Shown here piece by piece: positions 33,790-43,452 of a stretch of 64,000 bases of DNA. The stretch's first letter is position 1. Each line of letters starts with the position of its first letter. The position numbers were made by a program, and so were the translations under genes. Source of the DNA: Emergencia timonensis (GTDB lineage: Bacteria; Bacillota; Clostridia; Peptostreptococcales; Anaerovoracaceae); contig NZ_FLKM01000008.1 of NCBI RefSeq assembly GCF_900086585.1, positions 2,012,041 through 2,076,040 of the forward strand. The letters run 5' to 3'. Below the pieces are notes generated by a model. That model saw only the letters and a list, made by a program, of their open reading frames with translations. It was not told the DNA's origin and ran no database searches.

Positions 33790-35271
33790 ATGGCATTAAT
33801 GACAGCAGCAGAATATATTGAGAGTCTGCGAAAACTGAATACGAGGGTTTATCTGTTTGGTGAGAAAATTGACAACTGGGTGGATCATCCCATTATCAGA
33901 CCTTCCATCAACTGTGTAGCCATGACCTATGCCCTGGCACAGAACCCGGAATACGAAGAAATCATGACAGCGAAATCCAATATCACAGGAAAGACCATCA
34001 ACCGGTTTACTCATCTCCATCAGAGCAGCGACGATCTGATAAAAAAGGTGAAGATGCAGAGGCTGTTGGGACAGAAGACGGCCAGCTGTTTTCAGCGGTG
34101 TGTCGGTATGGACGCTTTTAACGCTGTCTATTCTACCACTTTTGAAATAGATGAAAAATACGGAACAGCCTATCACGATAGATTTGTGAAATTCCTGGAA
34201 ATGGTACAGGAAGAAGACCTGACGGTGGACGGTGCTATGACGGATCCCAAGGGCGATCGCGCGAAAGCGCCGCACCAGCAGGACGACCCGGATTTGTTCC
34301 TTCATATCGTAGAGAGGCGGGAAGACGGCATCGTGGTAAGAGGTGCAAAGGCGCATCAGACCGGCTCTATCAATTCCCATTGGCACATTATTATGCCGAC
34401 CATCGCTATGAGAGAGGCAGACGGAGACTATGCAGTTTCCTTTGCCTGCCCTAGCGATGCAGAGGGACTATACATGATTTATGGCAGACAGTCCTGCGAT
34501 ACCAGGAAAATGGAGGAAGACGCCGACATCGATGTGGGAAACCGCAAGTTCGGCGGGCAGGAAGCTTTGGTCGTCTTTGACGATGTATTTATTCCAAATG
34601 AATATGTCTTTATGGCAGGAGAATACGATTTTGCCGGCATGATGGTGGAGCGTTTTGCCGGATATCATAGACAGAGTTACGGCGGCTGCAAAGTGGGCGT
34701 GGGCGACGTGGTCATCGGTGCGGCGGCCTTAGCAGCAGAATACAATGGTTCTGAAAAAGCCTCTGCTGTGAAAGAGAAGCTGATTGAAATGACCCACCTC
34801 AATGAGACACTTTATTCTTGTGGCATCGCCTGCTCCTGCGAAGGCTGCAAGACCAAGGCCGGAAACTATCAGATTGACCTGCTCCTGGCCAATGTATGCA
34901 AACAGAATATCACCAGGTTTCCATATGAAATCGTTCGTCTTGCGGAAGATATCGCAGGCGGACTGATGGTGACCATGCCGAGCCAGAAAGACTTTACATC
35001 TGATACTGTGGTCGGTAAGAATGGTGAAACGGTAGGCGACATCTGCAACAAATACTTTGCGGGACGAAGTGACGTGAGCACAGAAGACCGGATGCGTGTA
35101 CTGCGGTTCTTGGAAAACGTCTGTCTGGGCAGCGCTGCCGTAGGCTATCGAACGGAGTCCATGCACGGCGCCGGATCTCCACAGGCGCAGAGAATCATGA
35201 TCGGCAGACAAGGAAATATTGAACAAAAGAAAGAATTTGCAAAGATCATTGCTGGAATCAAAAGATCATAG
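33790..35271 (+). CDS. 4-hydroxybutyryl-CoA dehydratase-type FeS flavoprotein
   Basis: 493 aa, of the HpaB/4-hydroxybutyryl-CoA dehydratase family. The [4Fe-4S] ligands known for the clostridial dehydratase (Cys99, Cys103, His292, Cys299) have exact counterparts: Cys100 and Cys104 in ASCFQRCVGMD, His293 and Cys300 in GYHRQSYGGC. FAD-binding stretches include HWHIIMPTIAMRE. This separates it from monooxygenase relatives and predicts an oxygen-sensitive ketyl-radical dehydratase acting on a gamma-hydroxyacyl-CoA. No CoA-transferase gene is adjacent. RBS GGGAGGAAAAT precedes ATG 33790. Confidence 0.9.
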   Translation: MALMTAAEYIESLRKLNTRVYLFGEKIDNWVDHPIIRPSINCVAMTYALAQNPEYEEIMTAKSNITGKTINRFTHLHQSSDDLIKKVKMQRLLGQKTASCFQRCVGMDAFNAVYSTTFEIDEKYGTAYHDRFVKFLEMVQEEDLTVDGAMTDPKGDRAKAPHQQDDPDLFLHIVERREDGIVVRGAKAHQTGSINSHWHIIMPTIAMREADGDYAVSFACPSDAEGLYMIYGRQSCDTRKMEEDADIDVGNRKFGGQEALVVFDDVFIPNEYVFMAGEYDFAGMMVERFAGYHRQSYGGCKVGVGDVVIGAAALAAEYNGSEKASAVKEKLIEMTHLNETLYSCGIACSCEGCKTKAGNYQIDLLLANVCKQNITRFPYEIVRLAEDIAGGLMVTMPSQKDFTSDTVVGKNGETVGDICNKYFAGRSDVSTEDRMRVLRFLENVCLGSAAVGYRTESMHGAGSPQAQRIMIGRQGNIEQKKEFAKIIAGIKRS

Positions 35272-35280
35272 AGAGGAAAG

Positions 35281-35306
35281 ACCGGAGACAATCGCGTCTC
35301 CGGTTT
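35281..35306 (+). terminator. Terminator of the cyclase operon
   Basis: ACCGGAGAC pairs with GTCTCCGGT around AATCGC, followed by TTTGTTT, 9 bases after the stop codon. Confidence 0.85.
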
Positions 35307-35528
35307 TGTTTACCTGATAATTTGTACTATAGATAACAAGATGCCCTAAAGCAGCTGGAATACTTAGCTCGAACCTACAAAAAACGGATTTCTGTAACCG
35401 AACTTTATGGCAGCCAACAGAAAATGCAGTTGAATTTATAGTCAAAATTGTTTAAATGGAGTACAATAGAGAAGAAAGCGATCAAACGAGCGATATTTTG
35501 GAACGTAACAGTCCGGAGGTGAAGAGCA

Positions 35529-35585
35529 TGCTGTTTAATCAGAGCACGAATGAATTTTCACTGTCGGAAGCATATTGGAAATAGA
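35529..35585 (+). CDS. Short leader ORF, 18 aa
   Basis: ATG 35529 follows GGAGGTG (35515-35521) and encodes MLFNQSTNEFSLSEAYWK before TAG. It ends 28 bases before the ferredoxin-nitroreductase gene. It could be a leader peptide or a chance ORF. The rest of 35307-35613 shows only a weak promoter-like TACAAT near 35460. Confidence 0.3.
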
Positions 35586-35613
35586 GTATGGAGAAGCCAA
35601 GGAGGACGCTATA

Positions 35614-36393
35614 ATGGTTAGAATAAACGACAATTGCACGGGATGCGGCCGTTGCATAGTTGACTGCATTTCGGATGCGATTATGATAAAAGACGGCAGG
35701 GCAAAGGCAGTGCGGCCCTGCATAGCCTGTGGCCACTGCTATGCGATCTGCCCAGTAAAAGCACCTGTGCTTTCTGGAGTAGACATGGAGGACGTTGAGG
35801 AGATAAATCCGGCAGCATTTGTGGACAGTAAGGCCCTGTTACATACCATTAAAGGACGCAGGAGTATTCGTAAGTATCAAGAGCGGTCTATCGAAGAAGA
35901 TAAGCTGGATTTGCTCTTTGAGGCGGGAAGATATACTGCCACCGCAGTCAACTATCAGGACCTGCGTTTTATCGTAGTACAGGAGAGACTGGCGGAATTC
36001 AAAGAGCTGATTTGGAATGGACTGGCCGAGATGGCAAAGAGTCCGGAGAAATATCCCGACATTGAGCGGTATGCCGGACATCTGAAGAAGAAAGCAGAAA
36101 ATCCGGCTGACGACTACCTGTTTCGCAACGCGCCGGCAATCATTTTCGTAGTTACTGACAGGCCGGTAGATGCCGGCATGGCAGCGCAGAACATGGAGCT
36201 GGCGGCTGTCGCCCAGGGCCTAGGGGTTATGTATAATGGTTATATGGTCAGAGCTGCCAACATGGTTCCTGGAGCGGCAGAATGGCTGCAGACGATGGGA
36301 AGACCAGTATCGGCATGTATGCTGGCAGGTTATCCTGCTGTGACCTATTTAAGATCTGCACCGAGGAAAGAGGCTGATGTTATTAGAAAATGA
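35614..36393 (+). CDS. Ferredoxin-nitroreductase fusion protein
   Basis: 259 aa from ATG 35614, chosen for the AAGGAGGA upstream. N-terminal 2[4Fe-4S] ferredoxin: CTGCGRCIVDC near 10-20 and CIACGHCYAICP near 38-49. Nitroreductase domain from about 85: KGRRSIRKYQ (FMN contact RRSIRKY), GRYTATAVNYQDL, and GLGVMYNGY. Electrons from FeS clusters would reduce an FMN-bound substrate. A second member of the same family lies at 42667. Confidence 0.88.
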   Translation: MVRINDNCTGCGRCIVDCISDAIMIKDGRAKAVRPCIACGHCYAICPVKAPVLSGVDMEDVEEINPAAFVDSKALLHTIKGRRSIRKYQERSIEEDKLDLLFEAGRYTATAVNYQDLRFIVVQERLAEFKELIWNGLAEMAKSPEKYPDIERYAGHLKKKAENPADDYLFRNAPAIIFVVTDRPVDAGMAAQNMELAAVAQGLGVMYNGYMVRAANMVPGAAEWLQTMGRPVSACMLAGYPAVTYLRSAPRKEADVIRK

Positions 36394-36667
36394 TGTATAC
36401 GATGAACTCCAATCCGGCGAGCAGTAAAACGCACAAAATCAAAGTTTTGGGCATTTCTTGCATGAGACCTGCCAGCGATTTGCTATGCAAACCGGGCTAG
36501 GGCCTCAAAGACGGGGAGTTCAGCATGAATTCTGTCATGCAAATCACCTCTTGTTCTTTGGACAGAATATCATCAAAATAAATTCTTGCAGAGCGTCACG
36601 ATTTGACAAATTTCTGACTCTCCTTTCGCTATACTTATTAAGTACCAGCTAGGGGGGAGTTTTTCTT

Positions 36668-37507
36668 TTGGTTATCTATGGGGAGTATCTTTTTTTAGAG
36701 AACTTCATAACAGGAATTATCATCACTTATTTTACTGGCAGAATTGCTGGGGAAGAGTTGAAACGGTGGAGGATCGTTTTATGCGGCATTTGCTGCGGCA
36801 TCTATTCCTTTGTTATTTTTACCAGCATTGCAGGGGTTTTGTCACTGGCAGGAAAAATAATTTTTGCAGGGCTGATTACCTGGCTCGCATTTGGGAAAGG
36901 ATTGTTAAAGAGAATGGTTTTCAATGCTATTCTCTTTCTAATTGTCACTTTCCTCTATGGAGGGATAACCATAGCGCTGTTAACCGCTTTTAGCTGGGAA
37001 GGGATCACAACTGCGGAGGGACTGTACATGCCGCATATTACATATCTGACTGTGACGTCAGCTGCAATTGCTGGGATGCTCATCGTTTTGCTCACCGTCA
37101 GCTTAATCAAAGCGAAGCGCCAAGAAGAAAGAAGTGCCGTAGAGACGATTGTTTGTATGGGGGATAAGCAATGGAACCTGGAAGGGTTTATAGATTCAGG
37201 CAACTTTTTGAAAGAACCGCTTACGGGCAGGCCCGTAGCTGTGGTGAGCAAAGCTTTGATGGAGCAGATGCTGGCAGGCATAGAAGATGCGCGCGTCAGA
37301 TACACTGTGATTCCATACAACGCCGTAGGGGTGAAAACGGGAATCCTGGACGGTTATAAAGCCGATTATGTAAAAATTCCGGGAAAGATGATAAAGAAGC
37401 CTGTTCTGGCCGTGAGTGAAGACCTCTGGCCCACAGGGGGAAATGAGCGACAGATACTTCTGCCTGGAAGTATGCTAGAAAGGGGTATATATGCTAAGTT
37501 TGACTAA
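36668..37507 (+). CDS. spoIIGA: Sporulation sigma-E factor-processing peptidase SpoIIGA
   Basis: 279 aa from TTG 36668, which follows GGGGGGAG at proper spacing. Five N-terminal membrane helices span about 5-155, then a soluble aspartic-protease domain with the catalytic DSGN in [13 protein letters not shown] near residues 173-185 and the end motif ILLPGSML. It processes pro-sigma-E at the septum. It overlaps sigE by 17 bases as usual. The preceding 36394-36667 contains no gene I can support. Confidence 0.93.
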   Translation: MVIYGEYLFLENFITGIIITYFTGRIAGEELKRWRIVLCGICCGIYSFVIFTSIAGVLSLAGKIIFAGLITWLAFGKGLLKRMVFNAILFLIVTFLYGGITIALLTAFSWEGITTAEGLYMPHITYLTVTSAAIAGMLIVLLTVSLIKAKRQEERSAVETIVCMGDKQWNLEGFIDSGNFLKEPLTGRPVAVVSKALMEQMLAGIEDARVRYTVIPYNAVGVKTGILDGYKADYVKIPGKMIKKPVLAVSEDLWPTGGNERQILLPGSMLERGIYAKFD

Positions 37508-38198
37508 GGCCAGGAATTTTCTCCTGAAATTATTGGGGTTTTCAGGAAAGAGTATATTTTACATAGGCGGAAACGACGTACTGCCGCCGCCGCTTGAGAG
37601 GGATGAAGAGATGAGGATGCTCGAAGAATACGCCAAAGGGAGTATGGATGCAAGGGCAGTCTTGATCGAGCACAATCTGAGGCTGGTGGTGTATATCGCA
37701 AAGAAATTTGAGAATGCAGGCGTCAATGTGGAAGATTTAATTTCTATCGGGACTATAGGATTGATCAAAGCTGTCAATACTTTTAAGATAGACAAGAACA
37801 TCAAGCTCGCCACCTATGCGTCCAGATGCATTGAAAATGAAATTTTGATGTATCTGCGCCGGGATGTGAAACGTAAAAGCGAAGTATCGCTGGACGAACC
37901 GCTGAACGTGGACTGGGACGGCAACGAACTGCTTTTGTCCGATATCCTGGGAACAGAGAACGACGTTGTCAGCACGCGGCTTGAAGAAGAGGTCAATCGA
38001 AAGCTCCTCTATCACGCTTTGACAAAGCTTTCTGACCGGGAAAAACAGATCATGGATATGCGTTTTGGCCTGAAAACCGGCAGAGAAATGACGCAAAAAG
38101 AAGTGGCTGATGCCATGGGTATTTCACAGAGTTACATATCGAGGCTGGAGAAAAAAATTATCGAACGGCTTCAACGGGAAGTGCAAAAACTGGGATAA
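37491..38198 (+). CDS. sigE: RNA polymerase sporulation sigma factor SigE
   Basis: 235 aa. The N-terminal pro-sequence ([17 protein letters not shown]) is followed by region 2 ([34 protein letters not shown]) and region 4 ([23 protein letters not shown]). The pro-region is removed by SpoIIGA, encoded just upstream. Acts in the mother cell. Confidence 0.96.
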   Translation: MLSLTKARNFLLKLLGFSGKSIFYIGGNDVLPPPLERDEEMRMLEEYAKGSMDARAVLIEHNLRLVVYIAKKFENAGVNVEDLISIGTIGLIKAVNTFKIDKNIKLATYASRCIENEILMYLRRDVKRKSEVSLDEPLNVDWDGNELLLSDILGTENDVVSTRLEEEVNRKLLYHALTKLSDREKQIMDMRFGLKTGREMTQKEVADAMGISQSYISRLEKKIIERLQREVQKLG

Positions 38199-38271
38199 AT
38201 TTCAACGATTATTTACGGTCTGCGTGCACAACATATACATATCAAAATTTATGAAAGCAGGCTGGTGAAAT

Positions 38272-39042
38272 ATGGCAAATAAAGTTGAGATCTGCGGTGT
38301 CAATACCGCAAAGCTTCCCGTGTATAAAGACTGGGAAATGCAGGAAATGTTGCAGGCAATCAAGGCAGGCGACACGAGCATCAGAGAAAAATTCATAACA
38401 GGAAATCTGAGATTGGTACTTAGTGTAATCCAAAGATTTAACAACAGGGGAGAAAACCCCGACGACCTGTTTCAGGTAGGCTGTATCGGGCTGATTAAAG
38501 CCCTGGATAATTTTGATTTAAGTCATGGTGTAAAATTTTCGACCTATGCAGTGCCGATGATTATCGGCGAAGTGCGCAGATATCTTCGCGATAACAACAG
38601 CATCAGGGTATCCAGATCCCTGCGGGATATCGCATACAAGGCGCTGCAGGCAAAGGAGCAGCTCAGCAGTGAACTGTCCAGAGAACCGTCGATTTCAGAG
38701 ATCGCCAAAGAAATTGACGTACCTCGCGAGGATGTGGTACTGGCCATGGATTCCATCCAGGAACCAGTTTCCCTCTTCGAACCGGTTTTCCACGATGATG
38801 GGGACGCAGTCTTCGTCATGGACCAAGTGCAGGATACGAAGAATACTGACGAAAAATGGATTGAAAATATTTCTCTCTCTGAGGCGATGAATAAGCTTTC
38901 TCCGAGAGAAAAGCATATTCTGACCATGCGCTTCTTTGAAGGGAAAACCCAGATGGAAGTAGCAGAGGAAATATCCATCAGTCAGGCTCAGGTATCCAGA
39001 CTGGAAAAGAATGCATTGAAATATATGCGTAAATATGTGTAA
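38272..39042 (+). CDS. sigG: RNA polymerase sporulation sigma factor SigG
   Basis: 256 aa. Region 2: NLRLVLSVIQRFNNRGENPDDLFQVGCIGLIKALDNF; region 3 from YLRDNNSIRVSRS; region 4: TQMEVAEEISISQAQVSRLEKNALKYM. The N-terminal MANKVEICGVNTAKLPV is typical of SigG. Forespore-specific; the order spoIIGA-sigE-sigG is conserved in spore formers. Confidence 0.96.
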   Translation: MANKVEICGVNTAKLPVYKDWEMQEMLQAIKAGDTSIREKFITGNLRLVLSVIQRFNNRGENPDDLFQVGCIGLIKALDNFDLSHGVKFSTYAVPMIIGEVRRYLRDNNSIRVSRSLRDIAYKALQAKEQLSSELSREPSISEIAKEIDVPREDVVLAMDSIQEPVSLFEPVFHDDGDAVFVMDQVQDTKNTDEKWIENISLSEAMNKLSPREKHILTMRFFEGKTQMEVAEEISISQAQVSRLEKNALKYMRKYV

Positions 39043-39067
39043 TAATTATAATATCCTTCTTTTATTG

Positions 39068-39102
39068 AGGACTGCCCATGCAAGCGTGGCAGTCCTTTTT
39101 TT
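39068..39102 (+). terminator. Terminator after sigG
   Basis: AGGACTGCC pairs with GGCAGTCCT, followed by seven T. Two further hairpins lie downstream, AGTCGCCC/GGGCGACAT near 39168 and GAGTGCAT/ATGCACTC at 39190-39222 with a T run. Confidence 0.85.
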
Positions 39103-39235
39103 AAAACATAGGAAATATCGTCTGAAGGACGTATTTCCGTATGTTTCAAAGAATGTACCTTACGAAGAGTCGCCCCTTGTGGGCGACATGAGTGCATAGG
39201 GGCAACGCTCCGTCATGCACTCGTTTTTTATAGAA

Positions 39236-39883
39236 TTATATTAATGTTTTAATTAGTTTGTAGACATCTGTAAAAGGATTGGCGTCAATTCCAAAGGGCT
39301 GCAACTTACCATTGTCCCTATGGTAGTCTTCCAATTTTGCAGCGTTATGTATTGCATTGGTAAGATGTGGAGATAATATTTCGGCTATATCGAATTTTTT
39401 ATCATAATCAGATATATAATTCTTCAGCAATGAAGCCACTGCGTTGTAATCTTTCAAGTAGCTTGTAGAATACTTAAAGTGCATTAGATACCACAGTTCA
39501 AAACATGGATTAGACAGAGCAATGTTGATGTCGTTTTTTGCAGCCAGGTTTCTAGCATTCATCAACTGGGTGTTTTTTAAACGAATAGGATCAGGGTTGT
39601 TGTAATTTACATCTCCATCAGCAACAATCCAAATCTGATCACCATAGGAAGTGGAAATTTGGTTCTTATTTTTGTACTCAATCGCTTTTTTCACCAAACT
39701 GAGATAATCAGTCCTAGAGCCTTTTTGCTTGTTGCCAATAATTTGAATTTCTATATTTTTCTGCCTTGTCCTAAAATAGTCAAAATACCTCGGTTCTGTT
39801 TGAGATCCCTCGGTTACAATTAGTGTAACGGGTTTGACTTTTCTACGCCTGGAACCACGTTTTTCAATTTTTCCATTTGTCAT
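39236..39883 (-). CDS. rloB: RloB-like protein (AbiLii type)
   Basis: 215 aa: TLIVTEGSQTEPRYFDYF near residues 20-37, DQIWIVADGDVN near 82-93 (acidic metal residues), and NPCFELWYLMHF near 125-136. These are the RloB signatures of a TOPRIM-like nuclease fold in abortive infection or restriction-linked systems. It overlaps the end of the ATPase gene by four bases (ATGA). Both genes are more AT-rich than their neighbours. Confidence 0.88.
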   Translation of the reverse strand: MTNGKIEKRGSRRRKVKPVTLIVTEGSQTEPRYFDYFRTRQKNIEIQIIGNKQKGSRTDYLSLVKKAIEYKNKNQISTSYGDQIWIVADGDVNYNNPDPIRLKNTQLMNARNLAAKNDINIALSNPCFELWYLMHFKYSTSYLKDYNAVASLLKNYISDYDKKFDIAEILSPHLTNAIHNAAKLEDYHRDNGKLQPFGIDANPFTDVYKLIKTLI

Positions 39884-41112
39884 CAGAGTATTCCTCCCTT
39901 GATAAAAGGAATTGCACCATATCGACCGATTAAATAATTTTTTTCTATTTTTGCATCTTTACGTACAGAGAAGTCATAGAGCGAGAATAAGTCTGTTATT
40001 GCGGTCTTGTCGTCTTTTTCCGTAAACCAAATTTGATCGCGACGGAGAATGTCAAGATCGAGCAGGTTTGTGTTATGAGAAGTGAAAATAAGCTGAGCTC
40101 CATTGGGGTTTTGCTCTGCACTATTAAATAAAGAGACGATATGTTTTGTCAAGAGAGGATGGAGGTGTGCATCAATTTCGTCTGCAATTAGTAATCCCCC
40201 TGATTCTAAAGTGTCCTTTATAAGGCCGACGAGTTTAAAGTAACTGTTGGTTCCATCGGATTCTTCATCCATACGGAGCTTGTAAGTGGATAAATTACCG
40301 TGATCATCTGATACTTGATGAACAGCATCAACTCTATTACGGTAATTTCTATGATTCTCTGAAAATAAGGAATCTAAGCCGTAATCGACTACCTCATCGG
40401 GATTTTTAATCTGAAGGCTCTTTATCCCTAAATCTGCAATCTGAAGCATTTCGACAATTTGCGAACAGTAAACTTCATTCCTTAATTTTGTAAAATCCAA
40501 GATGAAATTATCGAGGCTGCTATATTTACAAAGGACGATACAAGATGCAAACCATTGAAATGCTGGCTTCACTTTGTCATAGTTCCAGTTGGCGGCTGTT
40601 GACAAGTAGAGTTTATTTGGCGAGTTTCGGTCTTTTAGGCTGTTCTGCAAATCAATATCGGAAGTAAAACGGTACTGATCTGTATGTTTTCTTTCAAAGA
40701 TTAAAGCTGGTCGTCCCAGGGGGTAATGGTATAAATATTCCTCTGTTATTTCTTTTTCGGTGACGGAGAAACCATAGTCGTAACGGATTCCATTCACGGT
40801 GAAAATTACTTCAAATCTACTGGGATCTAAAAACGTTTGCTCACTAAACTTGAATGGAACCCTTCCAGTCAATTTGTTTAACTGCCTTTCGTGAGATGTT
40901 AAAACATAATCCACCATGAACCAAAAAGCATTTAAAATGTTAGATTTTCCAGATGCGTTAGCTCCATAGATTACTGCAGATTTTAGATAGTTGGCTCGTT
41001 TGTCTGATGAGATTAAGTGGCCTGGGTGTTCCTTGTCATTGCTTGCGAGCAAGGAAAAGGTCACCTTTTCCTTGATAGACAAATAATTTTCTACACTGAA
41101 CTGAATTAGCAT
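39883..41112 (-). CDS. rloA: RloA/AbiLi-type AAA ATPase
   Basis: 409 aa from the minus-strand ATG at 41112 (AAGGAGGA upstream). SMC/ABC-like OLD-family ATPase: N-terminal FSVENYLSIKEKVTFSL, Walker A YGANASGKSN near 49-58, signature and Walker B GGLLIADEIDAHLHP near 309-323, and TSHNTNLLD. With RloB it forms a two-gene defence unit, expected to sense phage and trigger nuclease action. It interrupts the region between sigG and coaBC. Confidence 0.9.
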   Translation of the reverse strand: MLIQFSVENYLSIKEKVTFSLLASNDKEHPGHLISSDKRANYLKSAVIYGANASGKSNILNAFWFMVDYVLTSHERQLNKLTGRVPFKFSEQTFLDPSRFEVIFTVNGIRYDYGFSVTEKEITEEYLYHYPLGRPALIFERKHTDQYRFTSDIDLQNSLKDRNSPNKLYLSTAANWNYDKVKPAFQWFASCIVLCKYSSLDNFILDFTKLRNEVYCSQIVEMLQIADLGIKSLQIKNPDEVVDYGLDSLFSENHRNYRNRVDAVHQVSDDHGNLSTYKLRMDEESDGTNSYFKLVGLIKDTLESGGLLIADEIDAHLHPLLTKHIVSLFNSAEQNPNGAQLIFTSHNTNLLDLDILRRDQIWFTEKDDKTAITDLFSLYDFSVRKDAKIEKNYLIGRYGAIPFIKGGIL

Positions 41113-41354
41113 ATCATTCCTCCTTAAATAGTGGATAAAAAATATTATACCCCTAATTATGAGAAAATACAACGAAAATGGGGAATTAAAATTATAAAAT
41201 AAAGCATTTAAATTAAATCAGTTTGGTTTATGTGTCAGGTGTGAAGAGGTTAGAAAGACGGCAAGACCACATTCTCTTGAAAAATCAGAGACGCAGTGGT
41301 ATACTGTCTCCATTGGAAACGAAGACAATGCATTTACATAAGGAGATTACAAAC

Positions 41355-42542
41355 ATGCTTAAGAATAAAACCGTCCTCCTGGGCATCAGCGGGGGCATCG
41401 CGGCATATAAGAGCGCATACCTTGCAAGCCGCCTCGTCAAAGAGGGCGCAGAGGTTCACGTCATTATGACTTCCCACGCCTGTAACTTCATCAACCCCAT
41501 TACTTTTGAGACTTTGACAGGCAACAAATGTATCACGGATACCTTTGACCGCAACTTTCAGCATAACGTAGAGCATGTGGCTCTGGCAAAAAAAGCTGAT
41601 GTGTTCATGGTCGCGCCAGCGACGGCCAACGTTATGGCAAAACTGGCTCACGGCCTGGCTGACGATATGCTGACCACCACTTTTCTGGCCTGCAAACGCC
41701 CTAAGATCGTGGCACCAGCGATGAACACTAACATGTACGAAAATCCCATCACACAGGACAATATGGACACATTGCAGCGCTACGGAATCCAGGTTATCAA
41801 ACCTGCATCCGGCTACCTTGCCTGTGGCGATGTTGGAGCCGGGAAAATGCCGGAACCGGAGGTTCTGTTCCGCTATATAGAAAGAGAAATCGCCTGTGAG
41901 AAGGATATGACGGGAAAGAAGGTTTTGATCACGGCAGGCGCTACCCGGGAATCCATGGATCCGGTCCGCTTCATCACCAACCATTCCACGGGAAAAATGG
42001 GTTTTGCCCTTGCCAGGGAATGTATGCTGCGTGGCGCAGAAGTGACCCTGGTCAAAGCGCAGACCACAGCGGAACCCCCGATGTTTGTAAATGTAGTGGA
42101 GGTATCCAGCGCGGCAGATATGTTTGAAGCTGTGACTACAAGAGCCGATGAGCAGGACATCATCATCAAAGCCGCTGCAGTCAGCGATTACACGCCGGCA
42201 GAAGTCAGCGACCAGAAGGTCAAGAAGAAAGACGGAGATTTGTCCATTGCCATGAAACGGACGAAGGATATTTTGATGCACCTGGGAGAACACAAGCAAG
42301 AAGGACAGTTCCTCTGCGGGTTTTCCATGGAGACCGAGAATATGCTGGAAAATTCCAAGGCAAAGCTGCTGAAGAAAAACGCCGACATGATTGTAGCCAA
42401 CAATCTGAAAGACGCAGGAGCAGGCTTTGGCACGGACACCAACCTGGTTACCATGATCACAAGGGACGACATCAAGGAACTCACGCTGATGGGCAAAGAC
42501 CAGGTGGCGAAGGCCATCATCGACGAAATCATGAATAGATAA
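41355..42542 (+). CDS. coaBC: Bifunctional phosphopantothenoylcysteine decarboxylase / phosphopantothenate-cysteine ligase
   Basis: 395 aa from ATG 41355, chosen for AAGGAGAT upstream. CoaC half: LLGISGGIAAYKSAYLASRLV near 7-27, PAMNTNMYENP near 119-129 (catalytic Asn/Met region), and SGYLACGDVGAGKMPEP. CoaB half from about 182: VLITAGATRESMDPVRFITNHSTGKMG. Catalyses steps two and three of CoA synthesis from pantothenate. Confidence 0.95.
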   Translation: MLKNKTVLLGISGGIAAYKSAYLASRLVKEGAEVHVIMTSHACNFINPITFETLTGNKCITDTFDRNFQHNVEHVALAKKADVFMVAPATANVMAKLAHGLADDMLTTTFLACKRPKIVAPAMNTNMYENPITQDNMDTLQRYGIQVIKPASGYLACGDVGAGKMPEPEVLFRYIEREIACEKDMTGKKVLITAGATRESMDPVRFITNHSTGKMGFALARECMLRGAEVTLVKAQTTAEPPMFVNVVEVSSAADMFEAVTTRADEQDIIIKAAAVSDYTPAEVSDQKVKKKDGDLSIAMKRTKDILMHLGEHKQEGQFLCGFSMETENMLENSKAKLLKKNADMIVANNLKDAGAGFGTDTNLVTMITRDDIKELTLMGKDQVAKAIIDEIMNR

Positions 42543-42666
42543 GGGCAGATAGAGCATGCATCATGTATGCTCTATTTTGATGGTAACGAGTTTCTTTACC
42601 GATGTGGCAGTCATGGCGCGATCTGATATAATGGTTAAAGAATGTTAACGAAAGAGAGGAAAAAGG

Positions 42667-43440
42667 ATGGTAGAGCATGTGATAAAGATAGATCGAGAGA
42701 GATGTATCGGCTGCGGAATGTGTAAAAAGGACTGCGCTGCGCACAATATTGAGATGAGGAACGGGATGCCATATGTCATTACGGACGATTGTATCCAGTG
42801 CGGCCATTGCGTCGCCGTCTGTCCGAAGGAAGCAATTTCAATCGGAGGATATGAGGAGGCGCTGCCCGTGCAGACCAAAGAGACCCGCCTGGATCCGGCG
42901 CAGGTACTTGACGTGATCCGTTTTCGCAGGACCGTAAGACAGTTTCAGGATAAGGCGGTTCCGGCAGAGGTGCTGGAACAGATTCTCGAGGCCGGACGGC
43001 TGACCCACACGGCAAAGAACCTGCGGGACGTTTCCTTTGTCGTATTGGACAAAGAAAAAGATAAATTCGAAGGGATGGCTGTGAAACTTTTTCGCAGAAT
43101 CAAACCCTTTGCCGGGTTGTTCAGCTCCATGGTAAGAAGAAACCAGGTGGACGACCACTTTTTCTTTTTTCATGCACCGCTGGTCATCGTCATCGTGGCA
43201 AAAGACCGTACCAACGGTGTCCTGGCGGCACAAAATATGGAATTTGTGGCAGAGGCAGGCGGGTTAGGCGTGTTGTTCAGCGGTTTCTTTGCATCGGCGG
43301 TCAATGTTTCAAATAAGATAAAAAAGGCGCTGGGCATACCGAAAGGTAAAAAAGCCGCCGCAGTGCTGGTGTTAGGTTATCCAAAGGTAAAATACCATAG
43401 GGCAGTGCCACGGGAAAAAATAGACGTGAAATATCTGTAG
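42667..43440 (+). CDS. Ferredoxin-nitroreductase fusion protein
   Basis: 257 aa. Two [4Fe-4S] motifs: CIGCGMCKKDC near 15-25 and CIQCGHCVAVCP near 43-54. Nitroreductase domain from about 80 (RFRRTVRQFQDK; GRLTHTAKNLRDV; GLGVLFSGFF). GAGAGGAAAAAGG precedes ATG 42667. It is followed after 12 bases by an ArsR-type gene. Substrate unknown. Confidence 0.87.
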   Translation: MVEHVIKIDRERCIGCGMCKKDCAAHNIEMRNGMPYVITDDCIQCGHCVAVCPKEAISIGGYEEALPVQTKETRLDPAQVLDVIRFRRTVRQFQDKAVPAEVLEQILEAGRLTHTAKNLRDVSFVVLDKEKDKFEGMAVKLFRRIKPFAGLFSSMVRRNQVDDHFFFFHAPLVIVIVAKDRTNGVLAAQNMEFVAEAGGLGVLFSGFFASAVNVSNKIKKALGIPKGKKAAAVLVLGYPKVKYHRAVPREKIDVKYL

Positions 43441-43452
43441 AGGTGAATTTTG

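Noticed and set aside
36455..36475. Sigma-54-like site on the minus strand near 36460
   Set aside because: TGGCAGG-TCTC-ATGC has two mismatches at conserved positions and would read towards the end of a plus-strand gene with nothing to express.
41334..42557. 407-codon minus-strand frame opposite coaBC
   Set aside because: Shadow frame; coaBC is certain.
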